Assembly: GCF_022026155.1 (NCBI RefSeq)
Contig: NZ_CP085041.1
Span: 528,306-592,305 of the forward strand
Direction of reading: 5' to 3'
Length of the DNA stretch: 64,000 bases
DNA from: Dissulfurimicrobium hydrothermale
Lineage (GTDB): Bacteria; Desulfobacterota; Dissulfuribacteria; Dissulfuribacterales; Sh68
In this document: positions 17,032 through 27,154 of the stretch, piece by piece
Layout: each line of letters opens with the position of its first letter
Numbering within the stretch: the stretch's first letter is position 1
Made by a program: the position numbers and the translations under genes
Notes under the pieces: generated by a model
The model's input: the letters and a program-made list of their open reading frames with translations, nothing else
Database searches by the model: none
Told to the model about the DNA's origin: nothing

Positions 17032-18013
17032 GGGATCGGCTCTTACCTTTGGATATAGCCATGGCTATCAGTCTGTCGAGGAGCTCACTGAAGGATATCC
17101 CGGCGGCCCTTGCCGCCTGCGGAAATAGGCTTGTCCGCGTCATGCCGGGGATGGTGTTGGTTTCAAGCACGAATATACAGTTGTCGGTGTTCACTATCAT
17201 ATCTGTACGGCTGTAGCCCGAGAGATTAAGGGCCTTGTGTGTCATTATGGCTAGGCGCCGTGCCTCCTCTGCGACATCGTTCGGCAGTTCGGCCGGGCAT
17301 ATTTCGCGCGATGCCCCTTCCTGGTACTTCGCCTGATAGTCAAAGAAACCATGGCCTTCACCCGGGCGTATTTCAATAATGGGCAAGGCCTCAGGTTTTT
17401 CAAGGCCCAGCACGGCCCCGGTGATCTCGCGGCCATGGATGAACGCCTCTGCTATCACCTTTTTGTCCCACCTGAACGCCTCATCGATTGCCGGTTTCAG
17501 ATCCTCGGGGCATACGACCTTGCTCATGCCCACGCTTGAACCCTGTGTTGCCGGTTTTATCATTAGCGGCAGACCGATACATTTTATGATCTCTTTTTCG
17601 GTGGGCTGTTCGTCCTTTTCTATTAGAATCCAAGCTGGCGTCTGGATGCCTGCCGATCTGTAGATGACCTTGCTCAGGTGTTTATCCATGGCGAGGGCGC
17701 TTCCAAGGACCCCTGATCCCTGATAAGGGAGCCCGATGAGATCCAGGAGGCCTTGTATCGTCCCGTCTTCACCGAGTCTGCCGTGAAGCAGGATAAACGC
17801 CGCATCCAGCTTGGGTGCATCATGGACGAGTCGACTTATGTCAATGGCTGGGTCATAGATCATGACCTCATAGCGCGATGGGTTTAACGCCCTTTTTATC
17901 TCCTCGGCACCCTTAAGCGAGACCTCGCGTTCGGCGGAGCGTCCGCCGCAGATGAGCGCGAGGCGCAGCCGTTTGTCCTTTTTGCATATTGTTTGATCTG
18001 AATTAGCGGGCAT
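17024..18013 (-). CDS. ddl: D-alanine--D-alanine ligase
   Basis: Makes the D-Ala-D-Ala dipeptide of peptidoglycan with ATP. 329 residues with an ATP-grasp fold: RLALICGGRSAEREVSLKGA at the N-terminus, LHGRLGEDGTIQG, PLMIKPATQGSSVGMSK (ATP-binding loop), then YSRTDMIV and LETNTIPGMT with the metal ligands. D-alanine is supplied by Alr, encoded at 57.9-59.0 kb. Not part of a division and cell-wall cluster here. Confidence 0.94.
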   Translation of the reverse strand: MPANSDQTICKKDKRLRLALICGGRSAEREVSLKGAEEIKRALNPSRYEVMIYDPAIDISRLVHDAPKLDAAFILLHGRLGEDGTIQGLLDLIGLPYQGSGVLGSALAMDKHLSKVIYRSAGIQTPAWILIEKDEQPTEKEIIKCIGLPLMIKPATQGSSVGMSKVVCPEDLKPAIDEAFRWDKKVIAEAFIHGREITGAVLGLEKPEALPIIEIRPGEGHGFFDYQAKYQEGASREICPAELPNDVAEEARRLAIMTHKALNLSGYSRTDMIVNTDNCIFVLETNTIPGMTRTSLFPQAARAAGISFSELLDRLIAMAISKGKSRSHD

Positions 18014-18323
18014 GGGCCGCTCCCTATGTATTTTTATATATTTTTATCCAAATATCATATAAGATCGGCCTGTGCACCCAATAACCTTGGCACCAAGCAG
18101 GATCTTGAAAAAAAATTTCTTTACATCCACTATAATAATCCATATCTTGAAAAATATGCTTGCCAATCGCGGGCATGTAGTTTATTTTTTTTTGCTTAAT
18201 GTTTTAAGATTTTACTTTTTAGGCATCAAATCTGGCCTTTTTGTGCCGGATTCTTATCTTCTTATAGTAATCCTTAAGACCGGCAAGGAAGGGTAGACCA
18301 ATGCCGCAAGGTAGGATGATTAT
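18014..18323. other. 310-bp divergent gap before rpoD with a candidate promoter
   Basis: AT-rich region between ddl (minus) and rpoD (plus). A sigma-70-like pair TTGCCA (18160-18165), 17-bp spacer, TATTTT (18183-18188) points toward rpoD, leaving a leader of about 130 nt. A TATAAT at 18131-18136 lacks a well-spaced -35. No gene or stable RNA is evident; short readings here have no ribosome site. Confidence 0.35.
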
Positions 18324-19739
18324 ATGACAAACGACAAGATCACCGGCAAGAAAAAGAAATCTGATGCAGATGTCTATCTCAGCCGTCTGCTTGAGATCGG
18401 GCGGCAGGGCCCTATTACCTATGAGAAGCTGAACAACCTCCTGCCCGACGATGTCAAGGAGCCTGAACAGATCGAAAAGATATTCGATCTGTTGTGTAAA
18501 AACAACATAGAGATCATAGAAGACAGCGATATAGAAGGTGTGGTCGGGGCGGCTAAAGGACTGCCTGGCATCCCGGAGGAAGATGTAGAGATGGCGGAGA
18601 TAGATGTCGATGTGGCCGACCTCGAGATTTCTGATACCGACATAAGCGTTGAAGCGGCCCCAGCCGTGATGGAGATGGGGGAATATTCTGAGACCGAGGA
18701 GATTACAACTACTTATCTCAGGGAGATGGGGCGCTATGAACTCTTGACACCCGAGAGGGAAGAGGAACTGAGCCGCACGATACGGGACGGTTTTAACAGC
18801 ATCATATTTGCCATAATGGAGTACGAATCGGAGTGGCCTGAGCTTGAGGCGCTGAAGGAGCAGATACGCATATGGAGGCGCCGCGACCCATCCCTCAAAC
18901 CCAAGAAGCACCAGCTCAATCACCTTGTAAAGACAGTAAGCGAGATATGCGCCCAACACCCTGATGATGCATCATTAAGCGAGCTTCTGGCCTTTATCAA
19001 GGAAAACAGCCAGAAGGTGGAAAGGGCCAAGGACCAGATGATCAATGCAAACCTGCGCCTTGTGGTGAGCATCGCCAAGCGCTATATGCATCAGGGTCTT
19101 TCCTTGGCTGATCTTATTCAAGAAGGCAATATGGGGCTTATGCGTGCAGTCTTCAGGTTTGACTATACAAAGGGTAACAAGTTTTCCACCTATGCCAGTT
19201 GGTGGATACGCCAAGCCATTACAAGGGCTATCCTTGACAAAACCCGAACTATCCGCCTCCCGGTCCATTTTTTGGAACTCAGGAGCCAGTTTTTTAAGGC
19301 CTTTTATGCCTTAGTGAAGGAGCTCGGCAGGGAACCGGCGCCGCTCGAGATATCCGAACGGACAGGACTTCCCATGGAGAAGATATATTCAATCCTTGAG
19401 GCCTCAAGGGAGCCGGTATCGCTTGAGACGCCAGTCGGCGATGAAGACAGCACCCTTGGCGACTTTATAGAGAATAGAGACGCCGCATCTCCTTATGAGA
19501 CCGTCAAGGAAAAGGAGCTTACCGAGCGTGTTAAGGGCATACTCGCCACGCTCTCTCCACGCGAGGAAAAGATTATAAGGCTGCGTTTCGGCATAGGAGA
19601 AGACAGCGAATACACACTTGAGGAGATCGGCAAGCGCTTTAATGTCTCCCGTGAGCGTATCCGTCAGATAGAGAAAAAGGCCTTAAACCGCCTCAGGCAC
19701 TCAAGCCGCAAGGACAGGCTGAGATACTTTCTTGAGTAG
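18324..19739 (+). CDS. rpoD: Primary sigma factor RpoD
   Basis: Housekeeping sigma-70. 471 residues, shorter than the 613 of E. coli mainly in the non-conserved insert between regions 1.2 and 2.1. Seen in order: region 1.1 (about 15-70, YLSRLLEIGRQGPITYEKL), an acidic linker, region 1.2 (TTYLREMGRYELLTPERE), region 2 with NLRLVVSIAKRYMHQGLSL and the -10-binding KFSTYASWWIRQAITRAI, region 3, and region 4 with the -35-binding helix SRERIRQIEKKALNRLR. Start ATG at 18324 after GTAGGATG. The usual rpsU-dnaG partners are not present. Confidence 0.95.
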   Translation: MTNDKITGKKKKSDADVYLSRLLEIGRQGPITYEKLNNLLPDDVKEPEQIEKIFDLLCKNNIEIIEDSDIEGVVGAAKGLPGIPEEDVEMAEIDVDVADLEISDTDISVEAAPAVMEMGEYSETEEITTTYLREMGRYELLTPEREEELSRTIRDGFNSIIFAIMEYESEWPELEALKEQIRIWRRRDPSLKPKKHQLNHLVKTVSEICAQHPDDASLSELLAFIKENSQKVERAKDQMINANLRLVVSIAKRYMHQGLSLADLIQEGNMGLMRAVFRFDYTKGNKFSTYASWWIRQAITRAILDKTRTIRLPVHFLELRSQFFKAFYALVKELGREPAPLEISERTGLPMEKIYSILEASREPVSLETPVGDEDSTLGDFIENRDAASPYETVKEKELTERVKGILATLSPREEKIIRLRFGIGEDSEYTLEEIGKRFNVSRERIRQIEKKALNRLRHSSRKDRLRYFLE

Positions 19740-19758
19740 CTGGATGTACCATCAGGCC

Positions 19759-21027
19759 TTATAATGGCTCGATCCTGCCATCCTCACCGGCTTGGTTTAC
19801 AACAAGGCCGGTGAGGATTTTCGGATAGAAGAAGGTGGATTTGTGGGGCATGGTAAGTCCCCGATCAGCTATGTCAAGCACCTTGTCAATCGGTGTAGGC
19901 CTCAGCAAAAAGAGCACCTGGTCTTGGCCCAATCCCTTAAGGGCCTCTTTGCATTCAGATGAATATGCAATCGACCTGCAAGGCAGCGCCTTAAGGATGG
20001 TTTCTTCGAGCACCAAGACATCGAACCTTTTATGGGGCGGCAGGTCTTTCGCTGCCTCGTCCTTGAGTTGCCATATCTCGGCCCTTTTCCCATGATCCAA
20101 GACCACGCCGAAGGAAGGTATGTCCGATCCCTTTGCAAGTGCGGCTTCAAGCCTTTGACAGAGCCCGTTTCCGTCGGCCTCTATCTTTTTTGTTTCAAAG
20201 GTGCTCGAAAGCCTGTTAAGCCTGTCGAACCCTTCGGTATCAAGGGTGACCATCCTGTGGGTCGGCAGGATTGCAAGGCCTGGATCTTCTGCATCGACAA
20301 GGTAGGCCATTAGGTAATTGAAAGGCATTGCGGGATCGCCGCCCAGTCGGGCGTTCATGTCCTTTTTGTATTTTAATGCGGTTGTATAGCGGTGATGGCC
20401 GTCGGCTATGTAGAGCGGCTGGTCGATAAGGGCATCGTGGATGCCTTTGATTGCATCCTTGTCGGTTATGCGCCATAGCCTGTGGTTGTTTCCGGCCCTG
20501 TCTCTTGCTGCACACACAGGTCCATCTTCAGATTTTTCAATATACAAGGACAGCAGCGACGAGACGGGTTCGTTGTGTCTGTAGATGACGAATATCTGGC
20601 TGAATTGGGCCCTTGTGGCGCTCAAAAGCCTATATCTGTCTTCGGTTACCCTGTCGAAGGTCTTTTCATGCGGACGGATGATGCGGCTCCCCCATTCCTC
20701 TATCTTGACAAGCGCCACAAAGCCCAGTCTTGATAAGACCTTTCCCTTCAAGTGGAATTCTATTTGGTAGGGATATATCGCAGGGGCATCTTCTTTTTTG
20801 AGTATCCCATCGGTCATCCAGGCATTGAAAAGGTGCTTCGCCCGTTCGTATCTGTCTTCGTTTCCGTGCGGCAGTTCAAGTGAAAATATATTGTAAGGGT
20901 TTTGTGCGATAAGCCATTCCCGCTCCTCCTGGGTGACTACATCATAGGGAGGTGCTACGAGGGTGTCTATTAAACCTGCGCGATCTTGGTCATATCTGAG
21001 CCCGCGAAAGGGCAGAACTACAGCCAT
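19759..21027 (-). CDS. DUF1015 family protein
   Basis: 422 residues matching the DUF1015 family, often annotated as putative HTH or phosphatase-like but without proven function. Recognisable segments: FRGLRYDQ, VAPPYDVV near the N-terminus, RPHEKTFDRVTEDRYRLL, LYIADGHHRYTTALKYK (conserved DGHHRY) and the C-terminal SIAYSSE. Single gene, convergent with rpoD. Its last codons hold a perfect inverted repeat that may end rpoD transcripts. Confidence 0.85.
   Translation of the reverse strand: MAVVLPFRGLRYDQDRAGLIDTLVAPPYDVVTQEEREWLIAQNPYNIFSLELPHGNEDRYERAKHLFNAWMTDGILKKEDAPAIYPYQIEFHLKGKVLSRLGFVALVKIEEWGSRIIRPHEKTFDRVTEDRYRLLSATRAQFSQIFVIYRHNEPVSSLLSLYIEKSEDGPVCAARDRAGNNHRLWRITDKDAIKGIHDALIDQPLYIADGHHRYTTALKYKKDMNARLGGDPAMPFNYLMAYLVDAEDPGLAILPTHRMVTLDTEGFDRLNRLSSTFETKKIEADGNGLCQRLEAALAKGSDIPSFGVVLDHGKRAEIWQLKDEAAKDLPPHKRFDVLVLEETILKALPCRSIAYSSECKEALKGLGQDQVLFLLRPTPIDKVLDIADRGLTMPHKSTFFYPKILTGLVVNQAGEDGRIEPL
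19780..19818 (+). terminator. Candidate rpoD terminator inside the DUF1015 3' end
   Basis: Perfect 12-bp stem ATCCTCACCGGC (19780-19791) / GCCGGTGAGGAT (19807-19818), 15-nt loop, followed on the plus strand by TTTC. It lies 40 bp past the rpoD stop but within the coding end of the convergent gene. The U tract is short. Confidence 0.45.
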
Positions 21028-21196
21028 GTCTCAATCCTTGCCTGATTTATGCCACAATCTTCCCCTTCGTATGTACGCCAGCCGATCACATCGTAGTCAG
21101 CCGGCGTTTGGGGTCTATGCAGCGGCGTTTGATCCTAACTGCAATTGAATGGCTCGGCAAGTGTCAAGCTAGCAAAAATCGAAAAAATTCCCATTT

Positions 21197-21263
21197 TTTG
21201 GTTTTGCCAGGCCGCTGCCGCCCAGCAAAACCAAATGACATTTGAAGGCAAGATTGCTATTAT
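21197..21263 (+). promoter_or_regulatory. guaA promoter with abutting inverted repeat
   Basis: An 11-bp perfect inverted repeat TTTGGTTTTGC (21197-21207) / GCAAAACCAAA (21225-21235) ends where a promoter-like pair begins: ATGACA (21235-21240), 17-bp spacer, TATTAT (21258-21263). The guaA start is 31 bp further. The layout suits an operator for a purine regulator or an RNA hairpin if transcription starts upstream; no conserved purine riboswitch core is visible. Confidence 0.4.
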
Positions 21264-21293
21264 AAAGCTCAAACCTATGGTCCGGAGGCCCTG

Positions 21294-22847
21294 ATGAAAG
21301 ATATGCACAGAGAGCGGATACTCATACTCGATTTTGGTTCGCAGACCACCCAGCTCATAGCAAGGCGCGTGCGCGAGGCCAAGGTCTATTGCGAGATTCA
21401 TCCATTCAGCCTGGGTTTAGATGAGATAAGGAAGATGGCACCTAAGGGGATAATCCTCTCCGGCGGACCGGCGAGCGTCTATGATCAGGGTGCGCCCAAG
21501 GTACCGTCTGGACTTTTCAGGCTTGGGATCCCTATACTCGGTATTTGCTATGGCATGCAACTTACTGCACATATTATGGGTGGGCAGGTCGAAAAGGGTG
21601 TACGAAGGGAATTCGGACCGGCAAGGCTTGTCATAGAGGAGCACGGCGAGATATTCCAGGGGTTGGCCCAGGCGCCGGTCACGCATCAGGTCTGGATGAG
21701 TCACGGGGACAGGATTGATGTGATGCCTGAGGATTTTGTCGCTGTGGCCAGCAGTGGGTCATCCCCTGTCGCTGCGATGCGCCACAAAAGGCTTCCTATC
21801 TTCGGGGTGCAGTTCCATCCTGAAGTGGTTCATACCGAGATAGGTGATGATATCATACGCAATTTCTTATTCAGGGTCTGCGGCTGTCGGCCTGTCTGGG
21901 ACATGGGGTCGTTTGTGACAGCCGCCATAGAGGATATCAGGGCGAGGGTCGGCAGCAAAAGGGTCATATGCGCCCTCTCTGGCGGCGTTGATTCCACGGT
22001 AACAGCCCTTATAGTCAACAAGGCTATAGGTGGGAACTTGATCAGTATCTTTGTAAACAACGGGCTTTTGAGAAAGGGCGAGGCGGAAGCGGTGCTTGCT
22101 TTTCTAAATGGCATAGGGCTCAATGTGCATTATGTGGATGCTGCAAAGAGGTTTCTTGAGAGGCTGAAAGGGGTCGCTGAGCCTGAAAGGAAACGGAAGA
22201 TCATAGGTGAGGAGTTTATCCGCATATTCGAAGAGGAGGCGGGTCGGATCGGTCAGGTAAGTTTCCTTGCGCAAGGCACCTTGTATCCAGACGTGATAGA
22301 GAGCGTATCCTTCAAAGGACCTTCCGCCGTTATCAAGAGCCATCATAATGTAGGCGGGCTACCTGAGGTGATGAGGCTAGAGTTGATTGAACCGCTGAGA
22401 GAACTCTTTAAGGATGAGGTGAGAAAGGTGGCTCATGAACTCAAGATGCCGGATGAGCTCATATATAGACACCCGTTTCCCGGCCCCGGCCTTGCGATAA
22501 GGATACTCGGGGATGTTACTGAAGAGCGGCTTTCGATCCTCCGTGAAGCGGACGCGATAGTCATGGAGGAGATAAAGACCTCAGGTTGGTACCGCAAGGT
22601 CTGGCAGGCATTCGCGGTACTTCTTCCTATCAGGACGGTAGGCGTGATGGGGGATGAGCGGACATATGAACACGTGGTCGCAATAAGGGCGGTTGACAGC
22701 CTAGACGCCATGACTGCGGATTGGACCCGGCTCCCCTATAATGTCCTTGCGCGTCTTTCAAACCGGATCATAAACGAGGTGCGCGGGGTGAACAGGGTCT
22801 GCTTCGATATAAGTTCCAAGCCCCCGGCGACCATAGAGTGGGAGTGA
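21294..22847 (+). CDS. guaA: GMP synthase (glutamine-hydrolysing)
   Basis: Aminates XMP to GMP. 517 residues: class I glutamine amidotransferase at 1-200 with nucleophile GICYGMQ and FHPEVVHT (His, Glu), ATP pyrophosphatase domain with the PP-loop ALSGGVDST, and the C-terminal dimerisation domain ending with [21 protein letters not shown] lies 7 nt before the ATG at 21294. guaB is not adjacent. Confidence 0.96.
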   Translation: MKDMHRERILILDFGSQTTQLIARRVREAKVYCEIHPFSLGLDEIRKMAPKGIILSGGPASVYDQGAPKVPSGLFRLGIPILGICYGMQLTAHIMGGQVEKGVRREFGPARLVIEEHGEIFQGLAQAPVTHQVWMSHGDRIDVMPEDFVAVASSGSSPVAAMRHKRLPIFGVQFHPEVVHTEIGDDIIRNFLFRVCGCRPVWDMGSFVTAAIEDIRARVGSKRVICALSGGVDSTVTALIVNKAIGGNLISIFVNNGLLRKGEAEAVLAFLNGIGLNVHYVDAAKRFLERLKGVAEPERKRKIIGEEFIRIFEEEAGRIGQVSFLAQGTLYPDVIESVSFKGPSAVIKSHHNVGGLPEVMRLELIEPLRELFKDEVRKVAHELKMPDELIYRHPFPGPGLAIRILGDVTEERLSILREADAIVMEEIKTSGWYRKVWQAFAVLLPIRTVGVMGDERTYEHVVAIRAVDSLDAMTADWTRLPYNVLARLSNRIINEVRGVNRVCFDISSKPPATIEWE

Positions 22848-22884
22848 TTAGCCTAAGGGCGTCTCTCACGATGCGATCCATAAT

Positions 22885-25215
22885 TTAATCTATTCGGGAT
22901 GCCCTATTCACTGCATCGAGAAGCTCTTTTATGCCGAATGGTTTTTGCAGGAATACGGCCTCTTGGTCGGGGCCATCGGCAGTGTCTTGTGCATAGCCTG
23001 ACATATAGATCGCCTTAAGGCAGGGATATAGCCCTTTAAGCCTCTTAAAGACCTCCTTTCCGTTCATGCCGGGCATCATTAGATCGGTGATCAGCAGCTC
23101 GAGCGCCGGTCTGTCCTGTTCCGCCGCCTTCAGGAGTTGTTCCGGCTTCGTGAAGGTCAAGACCTTGTGACCCTCTGTCTTCAGTACCGATGAAATGAGG
23201 TCGCAAATCATCTCATCATCGTCCACCACTGCTATATAAAGTTCTTTTTGCGGTTTGGTTGGCTGGTCAAGATCCCATCCTTGGAGCGATCCTGTTTCTT
23301 CGATCTCCGTCTTTGGTGCTGTGGGGAAGTAGATCTTAAAAGTTGAGCCCTTGTCTGGTTCGCTGAAGACCTCTATTCTACCCCCTAGGCGGCTGACGAT
23401 GCCGTAGACCATAGACAGACCGAGACCAGTGCCTTTGTCCAGAGGTTTGGTGGTAAAAAATGGCTCGAATATCTTATGCTTGATCTCATCTGTCATGCCG
23501 CAGCCCGTATCGGCAACAGACAGCAATACATATTCGTCTATCTGTCCGTTAAAGCCCTTGTTGGCCTTGGCGGTCTCTATAGTGATGGTCCCACCATCCG
23601 GCATGGCGTCTCTAGCATTTATGACCAGATTCATTATCACCTGTTCTATGTGTGAGTCGTCGGCCATGATACGCGGCAGATCGACGCAGAGATTCAGTTT
23701 TACTTCTATGTTTTCACCCAGCGATTTAAAGAGCGAGCCCTTGAGATCGCTCAACAGGCTGTTGAGATCAATGGGCTTTTGGGTGAAGGGTTGTTTTTTC
23801 GCGAAGGCGAGTATCTGTCTGACTGTTTTAGCCGCCCGCTCGGCGCCCCTTTTGATCTCGGCTATGTATTGATGCATTACATCGCCAGGCCTTACAAGCC
23901 TTGCGGCCATCTCCGAATAGCCGAGTACGGGCATAAGGAAATTGTTGAGATCGTGCGCGATGCCGCCCGCCAGCCTCCCAATTGCCTCCAGCTTTTGGGA
24001 CTGTCGAAGCTGTTTTTCCATCTCCTCCTTTTCCATCTCCAAGGCCTTTTCTCTGGTCACATCCCTGCCGGCGCCTACCGTCCCTATAATCTTTCCATTT
24101 TCATCGAAAAAAGGCGCCTTGTATACATCCAGGAACAGGAATTTGCCCCTTACGTTTCCATATTCGTCGAAGTGCTGTTTGCGTTTGTTTCGCATAACCA
24201 CTTCATCGGAATTTTGGCATATCTCGCCGAATGTATGCCAGTCTGGCCGGTCAGGCCTCTGGGCGCGGGATCTCTCGGCGAAAAACACATCATCCTTCCC
24301 GATAGGTTCATCAGGGTCGTTTGCACCCAGGAAGTCGCAGGTCGCCTTGTTTGCAAAGATATAGCGTTTTTGCATGTCTTTTGCCCAGATCATATCAGGG
24401 ATGGTGTCTATTGTGAGTCGAAAGAAACGGTATGCCTCGGTTATCTCCCGTTCCTTTTCCTCAAGTTTGTGTAGGAGTTCATAGTGCTGCGTCACATCCT
24501 CATGGATGCCCATGATCTTTAGGGCCCTTCCGTCACTGTCTCTTCCCATGGCCTTTCCGCGGGAGTGTATCCATATCCATCGGCCGTTTCTGGCCCTTAT
24601 GCGATATACTGCGTCATATACCTCCGTCCGCCCTGTAATGTGACCTTCCAGGGTGTCAAGGGTCTTTTTCTTGTCTTCCGGATGGAGTAATTCCGTCCAA
24701 AAGTCGAGGGATGGCCTTACCTCTTCGGGCAGAAAGCCCTTTATCCTGGCCCACATGCTGTCAACCACATACCTTCGCGAAGACACGTCGAGTTCCCAAG
24801 TGCCCAGATTTGCCGCTTCAAGGACGAATTTGAGCCTTTGGTTGCCTCTCTCGATCTCGGCCTCTTTGTTTATCATATCAGTCACGTCTATGATGTAACC
24901 GATGTAGTTGATGATACGATCCGATTCGTCCCGAACAATGGTGGTGAAATCCAGTATATGGATGATCCCTCCTTCCCTTGTGATGAGCCTGTAGGGATTT
25001 TGTCTAAAGTGGTTGGCTCCAGAGGCTGAACAGCGTGCCGTCTCGATCTTGACCCTCTCCAGGTCTTCGGGATGGATGATCTGGGTATAGCGGATCAGGC
25101 CCTTTTCAAACTCTTCTATGGAATAACCAAGGACATCTTTGACGTTTCCTGTTGCAAATACTACGGGCCAGCCCTCTTCATTTTTTCTGTCTAGTACGAC
25201 GACAGGCCCTTGCAA
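22885..25215 (-). CDS. Hybrid PAS histidine kinase with receiver domain
   Basis: 776 residues from a TTG at 25215: three PAS domains (about 1-115 with GYSIEEF, 125-250, 260-390), a HisKA domain with the phospho-acceptor in [17 protein letters not shown] (about His418), an HATPase domain ([31 protein letters not shown]) and a C-terminal receiver with DDDE, phospho-acceptor [13 protein letters not shown] (about Asp711) and LQKPF. No membrane span, so a cytoplasmic sensor. The TTG has no ribosome site and starts within the first PAS; an ATG at 25249 with AAGG upstream is one frame off across a C6 run, so the true N-terminus is probably about 11 residues longer. Convergent with guaA. Confidence 0.9.
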   Translation of the reverse strand: MQGPVVVLDRKNEEGWPVVFATGNVKDVLGYSIEEFEKGLIRYTQIIHPEDLERVKIETARCSASGANHFRQNPYRLITREGGIIHILDFTTIVRDESDRIINYIGYIIDVTDMINKEAEIERGNQRLKFVLEAANLGTWELDVSSRRYVVDSMWARIKGFLPEEVRPSLDFWTELLHPEDKKKTLDTLEGHITGRTEVYDAVYRIRARNGRWIWIHSRGKAMGRDSDGRALKIMGIHEDVTQHYELLHKLEEKEREITEAYRFFRLTIDTIPDMIWAKDMQKRYIFANKATCDFLGANDPDEPIGKDDVFFAERSRAQRPDRPDWHTFGEICQNSDEVVMRNKRKQHFDEYGNVRGKFLFLDVYKAPFFDENGKIIGTVGAGRDVTREKALEMEKEEMEKQLRQSQKLEAIGRLAGGIAHDLNNFLMPVLGYSEMAARLVRPGDVMHQYIAEIKRGAERAAKTVRQILAFAKKQPFTQKPIDLNSLLSDLKGSLFKSLGENIEVKLNLCVDLPRIMADDSHIEQVIMNLVINARDAMPDGGTITIETAKANKGFNGQIDEYVLLSVADTGCGMTDEIKHKIFEPFFTTKPLDKGTGLGLSMVYGIVSRLGGRIEVFSEPDKGSTFKIYFPTAPKTEIEETGSLQGWDLDQPTKPQKELYIAVVDDDEMICDLISSVLKTEGHKVLTFTKPEQLLKAAEQDRPALELLITDLMMPGMNGKEVFKRLKGLYPCLKAIYMSGYAQDTADGPDQEAVFLQKPFGIKELLDAVNRASRID

Positions 25216-25437
25216 AAAGGCGGAGCAGTACTTTTGGGGGGTTTTCCATATCGTTTACCTTATTACCCGAGGGTGTTTTTTGATCAGGTTTAAAATAAAT
25301 TAAAAGATCTCGATGTCAAATGGACTTTATGAAAAATGTTTTCGCCATGTCTTATCAAGATCGCCCGGCAGGCCAGTGTCCATTTACCGATTTGATGCGT
25401 TTCGCCATGGGTTGTCTATGACCCGCTGGCCCATAAC

Positions 25438-25466
25438 TTGACATATATAGGGGCATATATTAAAAA
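25438..25466 (+). promoter_or_regulatory. Candidate promoter of the PxxKW gene
   Basis: TTGACA (25438-25443), 17-bp spacer, TAAAAA (25461-25466), about 50 bp before the start at 25517. The -35 is perfect, the -10 weak. Confidence 0.35.
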
Positions 25467-25516
25467 TTATTCCTTAATTCTAACTTAAGGATGTAACCTC
25501 TTATAGGAGCGATGAT

Positions 25517-25789
25517 ATGGAACATGTAACTACCACGGGTGCTTCAACAGGGACGATGATGTTCAAGGGCATCCTTTGTGAGGAGATAATAGATAAATGC
25601 AAGGGATGCGCAAGGATAATGTCCTGGGAGGGCAAGGAATATTGCTCGGTTTATTCGCAGCCTGCCATGAAATGGCGGAAGGGCATCTGTAATTTTGCTA
25701 CCCATGTAAAGGTGGAGGTGGCAAAGGACGAATCCGGCAAGAAGATAAACCCGCTGAAGGCTGCAAAACGTGCAGCAAGAGGCCGTTAA
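25517..25789 (+). CDS. PxxKW-type cysteine-rich small protein
   Basis: 90 residues with CKGCARI, YCSVYSQPAMKWRKGICNF: the P-x-x-K-W signature flanked by cysteines. This is a small protein family widespread in Desulfobacterota, probably metal- or redox-linked through its cysteines (five in all, at about 20, 29, 32, 42 and 57), with unknown function. The C-terminus is basic (AAKRAARGR). ATAGGAGCG precedes the ATG. It stands alone between a divergent kinase and a convergent aminotransferase gene. Confidence 0.78.
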   Translation: MEHVTTTGASTGTMMFKGILCEEIIDKCKGCARIMSWEGKEYCSVYSQPAMKWRKGICNFATHVKVEVAKDESGKKINPLKAAKRAARGR

Positions 25790-25883
25790 TCTTTCTCAAT
25801 CCATCCGGCGGTCTGGCGTAAGGCCGGGCTGCAGGAAATTGTTTGATGTTTAAACCCATTTTACATCAGGAGGGCGTTTCGTT

Positions 25884-27092
25884 TCAGGGCTTGAGTGCTG
25901 AAAGCGCCCTTTCCAGTCTGTCCATGCCCTCTTTCAGGGTTGCAATGTCGGCCGCGTAAGAAAATCGTACAAACCGGTCGTCCCCAAAGGCGATACCTGG
26001 AACGACTGCAAGTCTTGCCATATCTAGGAGGTAGTCGGCAAGGTCGAGCGATCCCTCTATAGTCTTTCCAGAGGTCCGTGTGCCATAGTAAGGCGATAGA
26101 TCCGGGAAGACATAAAACGCACCGCTGGGCTCCACACAGCTTACCCCTGGTATGGCGTTCAATCTCTCCATGACGAGATCCCTGCGCTCTTTAAAGGCGG
26201 CACACATCTTTTTTACGCAGTCTTGAGGGCCTGTAAGGGCAGCCAGCGCTGCCTTTTGGGCAATTGAATTGGGGTTGGAGGTGCTCTGGCTTTGTATCTT
26301 GGTTGCGGCCTTTACAACGGCCTCCGGTCCCGCAAGATAACCTATACGCCAGCCCGTCATGGCATAGGTCTTGGAGACGCCGTTTACGATCAAGGTATTC
26401 GTCTTTGCCTCTGGTACAAGGGACGCCACATTTTCGGGTCCTTTGCCGTCGAAACGTATGGCATCATATATGTCATCGGTAATGATCATGAAGTTCCGTT
26501 CCATAGCGAGTTCGGCTATGGCCTTCAATTCGTCGCTTCCATACACAGCGCCGGTCGGATTTGAGGGGCTGTTTAAGATGATGGCCTTTGTGCGGTTCGT
26601 GATCATCGTCCCGATCGCGCCGATGTCAAGCGCAAAACCCCTTTGAGGGTCTGTGGGCAGGTATTTTACTACACCACCCGCCAGCTCCACTATGGCCGGA
26701 TATGAGACCCAATAGGGTACTGGCAATATGACCTCATCCCCCGGGTCAAGAATGGCCTGGGCGATGTTGTATAAGACCTGCTTGCCGCCAGTTGAGACCA
26801 TCACCTCTTCAGGGCGGTAAGCAAGTCCGTAATCCCTTTGAAATTTCTGTATGATGGCCTGTTTCAGCTCCATGATGCCGCCAACTGCCGTGTATCTGGT
26901 AAAGCCGTCTTTTATGGCCTTTATTGCCACCTCTTTTATATGTTCAGGCGTGTCGAAATCGGGTTCGCCGACCGAGAGATTTATGATGTCGGCCCCTTCG
27001 GCCTTTAACGCCTTTGCCTTTGCATCTATGGCAAGGGTAGGCGATGGCTTCAGGTTTCTGACGCGTTCGGCAAGGGGAGGGGTAAAAATCAT
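25884..27092 (-). CDS. aspC: Class I aminotransferase, aspartate aminotransferase type
   Basis: 402 residues, fold type I PLP enzyme of the bacterial Ib aspartate aminotransferase group. Seen: NLSVGEPDFDTPEHI, YTAVGGIMELKQAI, STGGKQVLYN, NSPSNPTGAVY, DDIYDAIRF and the PLP lysine in GVSKTYAMTGWRIGYLAGP; the terminal carboxylate-binding arginine is in RFSYA. It interconverts aspartate/oxaloacetate and glutamate/2-oxoglutarate, possibly also prephenate. Of two ATGs, that at 27092 has AAAGGAG at proper spacing; the one at 27098 touches it. Confidence 0.9.
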   Translation of the reverse strand: MIFTPPLAERVRNLKPSPTLAIDAKAKALKAEGADIINLSVGEPDFDTPEHIKEVAIKAIKDGFTRYTAVGGIMELKQAIIQKFQRDYGLAYRPEEVMVSTGGKQVLYNIAQAILDPGDEVILPVPYWVSYPAIVELAGGVVKYLPTDPQRGFALDIGAIGTMITNRTKAIILNSPSNPTGAVYGSDELKAIAELAMERNFMIITDDIYDAIRFDGKGPENVASLVPEAKTNTLIVNGVSKTYAMTGWRIGYLAGPEAVVKAATKIQSQSTSNPNSIAQKAALAALTGPQDCVKKMCAAFKERRDLVMERLNAIPGVSCVEPSGAFYVFPDLSPYYGTRTSGKTIEGSLDLADYLLDMARLAVVPGIAFGDDRFVRFSYAADIATLKEGMDRLERALSALKP

Positions 27093-27154
27093 TATCATCT
27101 CCTTTAAGTAGTCATTTCGGCCGCTGTCGTTTCAGTTTGCAATCCTCGGCGACC

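Noticed and set aside
18072-18296. 74-codon frame in the leader of rpoD
   Set aside because: Low-complexity, AT-rich translation with no ribosome site.
25425-25441. CTGGCCCATAACTTGA before the PxxKW gene as a sigma-54 promoter
   Set aside because: Phase is right, but the -12 GC and -24 GGCAC are both imperfect and an overlapping TTGACA fits sigma-70 better.
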